Origin: CAJXOW01 sp964421495
Lineage (GTDB): Bacteria > Bacteroidota > Rhodothermia > Balneolales > Balneolaceae
Reading direction: 5' to 3'
DNA length: 10,795 bases
Assembly (NCBI GenBank): GCA_964421495.1
Contig: CAYQXO010000100.1
Span: forward strand, 1-10,795
In this document: positions 1 through 6,898 of the stretch, in pieces
Position numbering within the stretch: the stretch's first letter is position 1
How the letters are laid out: each line of letters opens with the position of its first letter
The notes under the pieces: generated by a model
Databases searched by the model: none
Seen by the model: only the letters and a program-made list of their open reading frames with translations
What the model was told of the DNA's origin: nothing
Made by a program: the position numbers and the translations under genes

Positions 1-797
1 GGATATATAAACACTCCTCCCTTTAGCAAAGTCCGATGTATATCGGCCACCATGGCCCCGATGTATCGAGCCGAATAGGGCCTGCCTTCATCGACCGCCA
101 CCTCCTGGCAATATTTCACATATCGTTTTAGGCCAGAAGGCCAGGCGTTGTAATGACCCTCATTGGTGCTGTAAATATATCCTTTTTCAGGTATGCGAAT
201 AGATTCTTTGGCGAGGATAAATTCACCTATACTGGGATCGAGGGTAAACATGCTTACTCCGAGTCCCGTGGTATATACCAATGTGGTGCTGGATCCGTAC
301 AAGACATATCCGGCAGCCACTTGTCGACTCCCTTTCTGCAATGCTTCTTCAACAGAGGGCTTCTTGTTCGCGGCGCTTTTTCTCATATAGACGGAAAATA
401 TACTTCCGATCGATACATTCACATCGATATTCCCGGAACCATCGAGCGGATCCAGGTAAACGATGTATTTGCCCGACGGACTTCCCAGGTGTATGGGATC
501 ATCATTTTCCTCCGATACGACCATGGAGGTTATCCGGGAACGGTCCAGGGCGGCTATCAATTGGTCATCGGCAAACTTGTCCAGCTTTTGTACTGATTCC
601 CCGTGAACATTGCTCCGCCCGAATCTTCCCAGAATATTATTAAAGCCCGCCTTGCTTACTTCCCGTGCAATAATTTTGCCCGCCAGTCCTATGTCCCTGA
701 GTAACTGGGAAAACTCGCCGGTTGCCCCGGGAAAACGATTTTGTCTTTTAATGATAAATTCTTCCAGGGTGACTAGCCGATTCTTTTGTGAACACAT
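1..797 (-). CDS. fbp: Class I fructose-1,6-bisphosphatase (3' end cut by window edge)
   Basis: Hydrolyses fructose-1,6-bisphosphate to fructose-6-phosphate in the cytosol, the committed step of gluconeogenesis. I translated this frame from the sequence; 265 codons are visible and the frame stays open to base 1, so about 65-70 C-terminal residues of a usual ~335-residue protein lie outside. Family marks in order: an N-terminal segment with LEEFIIKRQ and ATGEFSQLLRDI (about residues 11-36), a NVHGESVQKLDKFAD block near 63-77, the metal-binding SEEND (95-99), the DPLDG metal/phosphate motif (116-120) followed by SGNIDVNVSIGSIF, and a late GRPYSARYIGAMVADIHR block (about 238-255) that belongs to the substrate-binding region. 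The ATG at 797 is preferred because the family N-terminus begins just after it; no clear Shine-Dalgarno precedes it. It lies 106 bases downstream of coaE, with no obvious terminator between. The second Ser of the usual DGSSN is Gly here. Confidence 0.95.
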   Translation of the reverse strand, partial: MCSQKNRLVTLEEFIIKRQNRFPGATGEFSQLLRDIGLAGKIIAREVSKAGFNNILGRFGRSNVHGESVQKLDKFADDQLIAALDRSRITSMVVSEENDDPIHLGSPSGKYIVYLDPLDGSGNIDVNVSIGSIFSVYMRKSAANKKPSVEEALQKGSRQVAAGYVLYGSSTTLVYTTGLGVSMFTLDPSIGEFILAKESIRIPEKGYIYSTNEGHYNAWPSGLKRYVKYCQEVAVDEGRPYSARYIGAMVADIHRTLLKGGVFIY

Positions 798-903
798 GGT
801 GCTTTGGTTTGTGCAATTATGGGATGGCGAGGATGTAATTGAGTTTTTTTCAGATAGACTGCACCCGCATTTTCAATTGATTATTAGCTGTTCGACGGGC
901 TCC

Positions 904-1500
904 TTATTTGGATTCAAGCAATTTCTCCAGAAGATCGCGTGCTTTTGATTTCAGTTCTTCCAGGGATCCGTCATTTGTTATTTCGTAATCCGACAGTTCC
1001 CGCATTTTTTGATCTTCTTGTTGCCATTGCATACGAGCTCGCACCTGCCCGGGATCGACCCGGTCCCTTTTCGATACCCACTCTATGCGCTGATCCAGAT
1101 CGGCTTGTATAAGTACGACCACATCCAGATACGCCGGTCGTTTTTCCTTTAATAACAGGGCAGCTTCCTTTACAAAAGCTTTATATCCTTGCTCCTCAGC
1201 TTTCTTTATTTCCGTTTTTGTGGCGGAGCGGACCCTGGGATGCACCAGCGCATTCAGTTCTTCCACGCGATTATTTTCAAAAGCCTCCTGCGCCAGAAAT
1301 CCCCTGTTCAACCTTCCTTTTGAATCGTAGGATCGATCCCCGAAGGCCTCAATTATCTGTTGTTTGAGCTCCGGATCATCTCTCATGAGGCGTTTTGCCA
1401 GTTGATCCGCCTTGACGACATAAGCACCCATTTCCCTCCATACCTCTAGTACGGTGCTTTTGCCGCTTCCAATGCCACCCGTTAAACCGATAATGATCAT
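904..1500 (-). CDS. coaE: Dephospho-CoA kinase
   Basis: Phosphorylates the 3'-hydroxyl of dephospho-CoA with ATP, the last step of coenzyme A synthesis, in the cytosol. The 198-residue length is normal for the family. The P-loop GGIGSGKS is at residues 8-15, directly after a hydrophobic first strand (MIIIGLT). It is followed by the family's VxKADQLA segment (about 29-36), where the Asp is the expected substrate/catalytic residue, then by a VHPRVR segment (about 86-91) and a helical lid region with RxxxQ repeats. The ATG at 1500 places the P-loop at the usual distance from the N-terminus. A hairpin terminator upstream (after nadB) suggests it uses its own promoter within the 70 bases before the start, though I could not identify one. 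fbp follows 106 bases downstream and may be co-transcribed. Stop codon is TAA. Confidence 0.96.
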   Translation of the reverse strand: MIIIGLTGGIGSGKSTVLEVWREMGAYVVKADQLAKRLMRDDPELKQQIIEAFGDRSYDSKGRLNRGFLAQEAFENNRVEELNALVHPRVRSATKTEIKKAEEQGYKAFVKEAALLLKEKRPAYLDVVVLIQADLDQRIEWVSKRDRVDPGQVRARMQWQQEDQKMRELSDYEITNDGSLEELKSKARDLLEKLLESK

Positions 1501-1569
1501 GATAATCCCTAACCTGTTGTCAGTCCATCGCTGTTGCTTATCCTGTCCAATTATCTTCGAACTGTTGGT

Positions 1570-1597
1570 AAAAAAGTGTAAGCCGGCTCACCCTTTT
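1570..1597 (-). terminator. Rho-independent terminator after nadB
   Basis: Read on the minus strand, an A/G-rich arm (1597-1587) pairs with a complementary arm (1582-1572) around a CCGG tetraloop at 1583-1586. This gives an 11-position stem with one G.U wobble (1589/1580) and one mismatch (1592/1577). A run of six T residues (1575-1570) closes and follows the stem. It lies about 85 bases past the nadB stop and about 70 bases before coaE, where a terminator would separate the prfB-nadB unit from coaE. The opposite orientation also ends in four T residues, so weak bidirectional action is possible, but no plus-strand gene reaches it. Confidence 0.72.
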
Positions 1598-1681
1598 ATT
1601 GTTATCAATCCACGCTATTCCGTCCAGGAAATCGTCGGACTTCCACAAATCCTGCTACATATCCGGAAAGCCGACAGGCTT

Positions 1682-3271
1682 CTAAATTATCGTATCGTGC
1701 TGGGCTGATTCAATAGTATCCGTATAATCGGTAGTATAGTGCAGTCCCCGACTTTCCCGGCGCTGCATAGCTGAGTGAATAATCAAGTCGCCCACCCCGA
1801 CCAGGTTCCGCAGTTCACACAGTGGCACACTTACTTTGGTACGCTGATAAAAGTCCTCCACTTCTTCATAAAGCAGTCGTAAACGGCGTTGTGCCCGGGA
1901 CAGCCGCAAATCGCTGCGCACGATTCCGACATAATCCCACATAATCTGCTGTAATTCTCGTTTATTATGGGAAATCAGTACCCACTCCTCCGGATTGGCC
2001 GTACCCGATTCGTCCCATTCGGGGATATCCTCGTTAAAAGATACATCCTGAATGTACTCGACGGCTTTCCGGGCTGAACGATCGGCAAAAACCAGGGCTT
2101 CCAGCAAACTGTTGGACGCGAGGCGATTTGCCCCGTGTACTCCCGTATTGGCAACTTCTCCGCAGGCAAACAATCCGTAAATACTTGTCTGTCCATCCAA
2201 ATCGGTGATAACTCCACCGCATATATAATGGGCGGCAGGCACCACAGGTATGGGATCTCCGGTTATATCAATCCCGTATTTTTTACATGTGTTATAAATA
2301 TGAGGAAATTCCTCTTTTATTTTACCCGAATCCAGGTGCGTAACGTCGAGATACACGCACTCCTCACCGCGCTTTTTGAGTTGATCGTCAATGGCGCGTG
2401 CCACGATATCGCGGGGAGCCAGCTCGCCGCGTTCATCATACATTTTCATAAAGCGGTCCCCTTCGCGATTCAATAATACCCCTCCCTGTCCCCGCACTGC
2501 TTCGGAAATCAGGAACGAGTCAGCATCGGGGTGGTAGAGGGAAGTGGGATGAAACTGGATAAATTCCATATTCGCTATACGGGCCTTGGCGCGGTAAGCC
2601 ATGGCAATTCCGTCGCCGGTTGCTATGGAGGGATTGGTCGTGTGCTGATACACCTGTCCCGCCCCCCCGGTAGCAAGCAACGTGGTTCTTGCCAGGACCC
2701 GTTCCACATTGCCGGATTGGACATCCAGGACGTAAGCCCCGAAACAGTGAATATCATCGTAGCGACTTACGTAGTGGCTGAGGTGATGTTCGGTTATCAA
2801 ATCCACCGCAAAATGGTGTTCAAAAATATCAATCGAGGGATGGTTGGTCGCCTGCTCCACCAGTACCCGCTCCACCTCTTTTCCCGTCATGTCAGCGGCA
2901 TGAACAATACGGCTGTGGGAATGCCCTCCCTCGCGCGTCAAATCAAGTTCGCCGTTATCGGTGGTAAACCGGGCCCCGTATTCCAGCAGTTCGTCAATCA
3001 TGCGCGGTCCTTCCCGGACGATAAGTTCCACCGCCTCCTTTTTACACAGACCGTCTCCCGCCGTCAGGGTATCCTCGACATGTTTTTCAAACGAGTCGCG
3101 CTGATCAAGCACACTGGCAATACCACCCTGTGCGTAGCGGGTATTGGCTTCATCCGTCTCTTTTTTCGTGATTATAGCCACGGACCCCCGGTCCGCAACT
3201 TTCAAGGCGTACGTCAGCCCCGCGCTACCACTTCCGACGACCAAAAAATCGTATTTATGAGGTGTGGGCAT
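1682..3271 (-). CDS. nadB: L-aspartate oxidase, first step of de novo NAD synthesis
   Basis: FAD enzyme that oxidises L-aspartate to iminoaspartate, which quinolinate synthase (NadA) then uses to make quinolinate; cytosolic. At 529 residues it is family length. The FAD-binding GSGSAG is at residues 13-18. The family segments follow in order: NTRYAQGGIASV (43-54), REGGHSHSRIVHAAD (113-127), HPTSL with H241, APRDIVARAI with R287, AAHYICGG with H348, and the C-terminal FAD motif GEVANTGVHGANRLASNSLLE (371-391). The His and Arg positions match substrate-binding and catalytic residues described for E. coli NadB. This set, with the GVHGANRLASNS block, favours NadB over succinate dehydrogenase or fumarate reductase flavoproteins. 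The ATG at 3271 lies 17 bases inside the end of prfB, with no strong Shine-Dalgarno, so translational coupling to prfB is likely. No nadA or nadC is in the window. Stop codon is TAG, followed by a hairpin terminator. Confidence 0.97.
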   Translation of the reverse strand: MPTPHKYDFLVVGSGSAGLTYALKVADRGSVAIITKKETDEANTRYAQGGIASVLDQRDSFEKHVEDTLTAGDGLCKKEAVELIVREGPRMIDELLEYGARFTTDNGELDLTREGGHSHSRIVHAADMTGKEVERVLVEQATNHPSIDIFEHHFAVDLITEHHLSHYVSRYDDIHCFGAYVLDVQSGNVERVLARTTLLATGGAGQVYQHTTNPSIATGDGIAMAYRAKARIANMEFIQFHPTSLYHPDADSFLISEAVRGQGGVLLNREGDRFMKMYDERGELAPRDIVARAIDDQLKKRGEECVYLDVTHLDSGKIKEEFPHIYNTCKKYGIDITGDPIPVVPAAHYICGGVITDLDGQTSIYGLFACGEVANTGVHGANRLASNSLLEALVFADRSARKAVEYIQDVSFNEDIPEWDESGTANPEEWVLISHNKRELQQIMWDYVGIVRSDLRLSRAQRRLRLLYEEVEDFYQRTKVSVPLCELRNLVGVGDLIIHSAMQRRESRGLHYTTDYTDTIESAQHDTII

Positions 3272-4380
3272 TGGCCATCAGGTAGGATTTGATAAAATCA
3301 TCCAGCTCGCCGTCCATCACGGCCTCCGTGTCAGAGGTTTCGTGGTCGGTGCGATGATCCTTCACCATGTTATAGGGATGGAAAACGTAGGATCGAATCT
3401 GGGAACCCCATTCTATTTTATTTTTAGATTCCTCCAGTTTCTGTTTCTCGCGTTCCCGGATATTCTTTTCCAGCTCATATATTTTTGACTTTAAAAGTTG
3501 CCGGGCCTTTTCGCGATTCTGCAGTTGCGAACGTTCTTGCTGGCACTCCGCAACAACACGCTCATCGCTGCCGTCTGACAGCGTGCCTTCCCAGATTAGC
3601 CGAACCCCCGTTTCCACTTTGTTTACGTGCTGACCGCCGGCGCCGCTGGCATGAAAACGCTGCATGTTTACGTTATTCTCGTCGATATCCAATTCTATGG
3701 AGTCATCAATGACCGGGGATACGAATACGGAGCAGAAAGAGGTATGGCGGCGCGAATTACTGTCGAAGGGCGAAATACGGACGAGTCGGTGCACTCCGCT
3801 TTCCGACTTTAAAAATCCGTAGGCGTAATCGCCTTCGATCTCGAGGGTTCCGCTCTTAAGACCGGCCACTTCCCCCTCCTGGTATTCGGCCACCGAAACC
3901 TGATATCCGTTTCGATCACACCATCGCTTATACATTCGGTACACCATTTCTGCCCAGTCCTGGCTTTCCGTGCCTCCCGCACCGGGATTGATGGTAAGAA
4001 TCGCATCGCGGTGGTCGTCTTCCCCGCGCATCATGCTCTTGAACTCCAACTCTTCCACTTTCTTGCGAAGCGTGGAGACTTCGGCTTCCAATTCGTCACC
4101 AACCTCTTCTCCCTCTTCCAGAAATTCCTGATACACTTTAATGCTGTCCCGCAGATTACTCAGCTCCTCCCATTTGGCAACCATTTTTTTCTCATGGTCC
4201 AGATCCTTCATGATTTGCTGGGCACGATCCGGATCATCCCAGAATTGTGGATCCTGCGTCTGCTCTTCCAGTTCTTTTATGCGGACTTGACGACCATCAT
4301 AGTCAAAGATACCCCCTGAGCGCATCGACACGCTCGAACAAGGCATTCAGGTTTTCCTGGTTGATATTAATCGTTGTCAT
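3255..4380 (-). CDS. prfB: Peptide chain release factor 2, with programmed +1 frameshift
   Basis: Recognises UAA and UGA stop codons in the ribosomal A site and triggers release of the finished peptide. The gene is in two frames. Frame 0 starts with ATG at 4380 and runs 25 codons to an in-frame TGA (4305-4303). The +1 frame then continues from GAC at 4304 to the TAA at 3255, for a 374-residue product. Visible marks: the stop-codon-reading SPF tripeptide at about residues 203-205 (diagnostic of RF2 rather than RF1), the catalytic GGQ at about 248-250 in ASGAGGQHVN, and the NPGAGGTES segment near 131-139. A naive single-frame reading would start at 4346 with a spurious N-terminus (MPCSSVSMRSGGIF); the true N-terminus is MTTININQENLNALFERVDALRGYL. 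RF2 autoregulates through this site: when RF2 is scarce, the ribosome pauses at TGA and shifts. The last 17 bases overlap nadB. No clear Shine-Dalgarno precedes the ATG. Confidence 0.97.
4302..4317 (-). promoter_or_regulatory. RF2 programmed +1 frameshift signal
   Basis: On the minus strand this reads AGGGGG (4317-4312), TAT (4311-4309), CTT (4308-4306), TGA (4305-4303), C (4302). It combines an internal Shine-Dalgarno-like element three bases before the slippery CTT codon, the in-frame UGA and the 3' C that weakens termination. To my recollection it is base-for-base the E. coli prfB signal. Both flanking frames encode recognisable RF2 sequence, so the TGA is a regulatory device and not a sequencing error. 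Confidence 0.97.
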
Positions 4381-4459
4381 AGAAATGGGATAGAATGGTT
4401 TGCGATAAAATTTGTCGGTGCATCTGAAATTATCGATTCCATACTGATTTAAAAAATAG

Positions 4460-4532
4460 AAAAAAGGTTGAGAGTTGAACCCTGGACCAATACAAAACCC
4501 CTATACCGGCCTAATATGGTCAACTCCCAACC
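4460..4532 (-). terminator. Long-loop hairpin terminator after the DUF883-like gene
   Basis: Arms at 4532-4520 and 4478-4466 form a 13-bp stem on the minus strand, including one G.U wobble at 4527/4471. The loop is about 41 bases, and six T residues follow (4465-4460), then more T-rich sequence. The same position would be an A.C mismatch in a plus-strand RNA, so the minus-strand transcript forms the better stem; this fits termination of the 4554-4829 gene, whose stop lies 21 bases upstream. The plus-strand side also ends in CGCTTTTT, so some bidirectional activity is possible. The large loop is less usual than a 4-8 base loop. Confidence 0.75.
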
Positions 4533-4553
4533 CGCTTTTTCTTTCGAGTAAAA

Positions 4554-4829
4554 TCAGTTACGCGTCAATCGTCCCAGGAAGTAGCCCACAATAAATCCTC
4601 CCACTATAGCTACTCCCAATCCTTCCTCAGGATGAGCGCGAACATAACGTCTCGCATTTCGATAATCCTTTTTCAGATCGCGTTCAAGTTTATGCCGTTC
4701 GTCCTTGAGACGGTCGATCAGGCGTTCATAAACTTGCGGATCAACAAACGGTTCGCGTTCGCTTTGCGTTTTAGTCTCCTCATTCGCGTAATCACCGTTG
4801 CTCGCCATAGGTTCTTGATTATCTGCCAT
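4554..4829 (-). CDS. Small membrane-anchored protein, DUF883 / ElaB-YqjD-like
   Basis: A 91-residue protein in three parts. Residues 1-30 are a polar, acidic, probably disordered N-terminus. About 32-64 form a strongly charged helix (VYERLIDRLKDERHKLERDL and following). About 68-88 form a glycine-zipper membrane segment (EGLGVAIVGGFIVGYFLGRL) after the AHP turn at 65-67, ending in RLTRN. This layout, especially the (R/A)xHP turn before a Gly-rich C-terminal membrane helix, is that of the ElaB/YqjD/DUF883 family, tail-anchored inner-membrane proteins some of which bind ribosomes in stationary phase in E. coli. The family assignment is by pattern; ribosome binding here is inference only. The ATG at 4829 is preferred; Met8 (4808) is an alternative. 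It is a single-gene unit, with an AT-rich spacer upstream and a hairpin terminator directly downstream. Stop codon is TGA. Confidence 0.8.
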   Translation of the reverse strand: MADNQEPMASNGDYANEETKTQSEREPFVDPQVYERLIDRLKDERHKLERDLKKDYRNARRYVRAHPEEGLGVAIVGGFIVGYFLGRLTRN

Positions 4830-5047
4830 AATAGTTAGATTTTTATTTAGGTTATATGTATAAGTACTTGATAATCAAATGATTAATGATATTCATAGTG
4901 TTTTTTATCATATTCATAAATACAACAATAAAGCTTGTTTATGACGTTCCCTGTTAACCAATTTTACCAAGAGTGTACCTATTCATTATAACGCATACAA
5001 CGTCCAATTCATATAATTTATCAGACTGACATTTAAGGGGTTGTTCC
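4830..5047. other. AT-rich spacer, likely promoter region of the DUF883-like gene
   Basis: These 218 bases hold no credible gene. They separate the ABC gene (stop at 5048) from the DUF883-like gene and most likely carry the latter's promoter. A TATAAT is present on the minus strand at 4990-4985, but no convincing -35 element sits 16-18 bases upstream of it. Two copies of ATATTCATA (4889-4897 and 4910-4918) are spaced 21 bases apart, and an 11-base palindrome TTGATAATCAA lies at 4868-4878. No strong terminator follows the ABC gene; only a short GGG/CCC hairpin is visible near 5030-5050. Confidence 0.45.
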
Positions 5048-6880
5048 CTACATGTCTTCCTTTGAAGTATCTGCAGTCTGCTTGTCTGTCGTTAATCGCT
5101 CTTCCTGTTTGCCCGTAAGTTGCTCTTTGTACTGCAACTCATATAATTTTCGATAAATGCCGCCTTCTCGCTGCATCAGTTCTTTATGGGTCCCGACTTC
5201 GCGGATCTCCCCTTTGTGCATAACAAGAATTTTGTCAGCTCCCTGAATCGTCGACAGCCGGTGCGCTATAACAATCGAGGTTCGCCCGCTCATAATTTTG
5301 CGATAGGCTTTATTTACAATAGCCTCCGTTTCAGAATCGACACTGCTGGTCGCCTCATCCAGGATCAGCACCCTCGGATCATACACCATCGCACGAACAA
5401 AGCTAATGAGTTGCCGCTGCCCCATGGAGAGGGATTTACCTCTTTCCTTCAAGCGATAGTCATATTGGTTGGGCAAGTACTTGATAAAGCGGTGTGCCTC
5501 GACTTTTTTCGCACTTTCTACGACCTTTTCACGCGAGATATCATCGTTGCCCAGGGTTATGTTTTCGTGAATAGTGCCGGTAAATAATACGTTATCCTGG
5601 AGAACCAGTGCAAAATTGGAACGCAATTCCCGTATAGACAGCTCCCTGATATCCACGCCATCCAACAGAATGTTTCCGTCGTTTATATCGTAAAAACGAT
5701 TCAGCAAGTTGATTATCGTGGTTTTTCCCGCTCCCGTCGCTCCCACGATTGCAATCCTTTCCCCCGGTTCCGCTTTAAAGGAAACGTTTTTCAGCACATA
5801 ATCTTCATTTTCGAGATATTTGAACCAGACTTGCCGAAATTCAATTTCTCCCCGGGGGTTCTCGATGGACTTCGGCTCTTTGGGTTTTGGAATTTGGTTT
5901 TCCTGATCCAGCAGATGAAATATTCGTTCCGAAGAAGCCAGGGCCGACTGCAGGGTATTGAATTTTTCGGAGAGACCTCGAATCGGTTGGAAAAACTGTC
6001 GTGCGTATTGAATAAAAGCAACCAGGACTCCAAACGTAACGCCCCCCATTAATGCTCGTCCCCCGCCGTACCAGATGACCAGGGCCATAGCCACACTTGC
6101 GATTACCTCTACGGTAGGCCAGAATATGGCGAAATAAAAGATGGTTTTTATATAGGCATCACGATGATCGCGATTTCTTTTTTCAAAATGTTCTCGCTGT
6201 TTTTCCTCGCGGCCGAACAACTGAACAATATCCATTCCGTTAATATGCTCCTGGACAAAGGAGTTTACCCGGGCGATTTGATCGCGGACATTCAGGAATG
6301 CCACGCGAACCTTGGCTCTAAACAGAAAGGTAGCGTAAAAGAGGACGGGCAGGGTCGCCAAAACGACCAGGGATAGTTCCCAGCTCATACTGAACATGAA
6401 ATAGAGAATAAAAATAATGCGAAACAGATCGCCGACCAGGTTAACCACGCCGTGCGACAACAGGTCGTTCAGCGCTTCGATATCGCTGGTGGTCCGGGTG
6501 ATCAGTTTTCCGATCGGATTTTTATCGAAAAACTGAACGTTCATCGACTGTATTTTTTCAAATACCCTGTTCCGGAGGCTGTAGAGCGTTCCCTGTCCAA
6601 ACCATCGGGTGAGATACGTATTGGCGACCAGCAGGATAAATTCGCTGATAAGGGTACCCACCAGCAACAAGACGATCCAGTACAATCCCTGGAAGTCATC
6701 ATTGGCAATATGCTCGTCGATGGCCAGTTGTGTGAGTTTGGGACGTACTGTGCCCATAAAAGAGGCACTTAACGTCAACAGTACGGCCAGCAGAACATAC
6801 CAACGGTACGGTCTGACAAACGAATAAAGTCGTTTGAGCAGATCCGTATCTACATTTTGCGTCTTTTCGTTAGAACTCAA
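5048..6880 (-). CDS. ABC exporter half-transporter, catalytic-Glu subunit with LSMGQ signature
   Basis: A 610-residue MsbA/TM288-type half-transporter in the inner membrane: six predicted membrane helices fused to one ATPase domain. The membrane domain covers about residues 20-310, with hydrophobic stretches near 28-45, 65-86, 145-162, 170-186, 246-270 and 280-295. The nucleotide-binding domain starts near 345: A-loop Tyr355, Walker A GATGAGKTT (380-388), Q-loop Gln428, signature LSMGQ (484-488), Walker B VLILDE with catalytic Glu509, D-loop SSVD and H-loop His540. A polar charged tail covers about 588-610. The signature has Met in place of the usual Gly, as expected in one half of a heterodimeric exporter; the partner is probably the 8184-9995 gene. 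The start is a TTG at 6880, 18 bases after rnz; there is no in-frame ATG before residue 42, and the frame upstream closes at the rnz stop. Substrate cannot be told from sequence; lipids or drugs are typical. Stop codon is TAG. Confidence 0.93.
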   Translation of the reverse strand: MSSNEKTQNVDTDLLKRLYSFVRPYRWYVLLAVLLTLSASFMGTVRPKLTQLAIDEHIANDDFQGLYWIVLLLVGTLISEFILLVANTYLTRWFGQGTLYSLRNRVFEKIQSMNVQFFDKNPIGKLITRTTSDIEALNDLLSHGVVNLVGDLFRIIFILYFMFSMSWELSLVVLATLPVLFYATFLFRAKVRVAFLNVRDQIARVNSFVQEHINGMDIVQLFGREEKQREHFEKRNRDHRDAYIKTIFYFAIFWPTVEVIASVAMALVIWYGGGRALMGGVTFGVLVAFIQYARQFFQPIRGLSEKFNTLQSALASSERIFHLLDQENQIPKPKEPKSIENPRGEIEFRQVWFKYLENEDYVLKNVSFKAEPGERIAIVGATGAGKTTIINLLNRFYDINDGNILLDGVDIRELSIRELRSNFALVLQDNVLFTGTIHENITLGNDDISREKVVESAKKVEAHRFIKYLPNQYDYRLKERGKSLSMGQRQLISFVRAMVYDPRVLILDEATSSVDSETEAIVNKAYRKIMSGRTSIVIAHRLSTIQGADKILVMHKGEIREVGTHKELMQREGGIYRKLYELQYKEQLTGKQEERLTTDKQTADTSKEDM

Positions 6881-6898
6881 CTGCGTTTGTATTGTACA

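Noticed and set aside
153..596. 147-codon open frame on the plus strand
   Set aside because: It is antisense to fbp, whose minus-strand translation shows SEEND and DPLDG motifs.
1670..1681. Hairpin AGCC-TGTC-GGCT right after the nadB stop as the terminator
   Set aside because: Only four base pairs and no T run; the hairpin at 1570-1597 is far stronger.
2531..3292. 253-codon open frame on the plus strand
   Set aside because: It lies wholly antisense to nadB, which has all its family motifs; the plus-strand translation resembles no family and has no start context.
4303..4305. In-frame TGA in prfB as a sequencing error or pseudogene
   Set aside because: The surrounding AGGGGG-TAT-CTT-TGA-C is the known RF2 programmed frameshift site, and both frames are otherwise intact.
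4868..4878. TTGATAATCAA as an FNR/CRP-type box
   Set aside because: The half-sites are separated by one base instead of the four of an FNR site, and the region is AT-rich; I kept it only as part of a low-interest repeat note.
4985..4990. Sigma-70 promoter with TATAAT on the minus strand
   Set aside because: No -35-like hexamer at 16-18 bases; a TTGGAC nearby is only about 10 bases away, and a Bacteroidota-type promoter would not follow this consensus.
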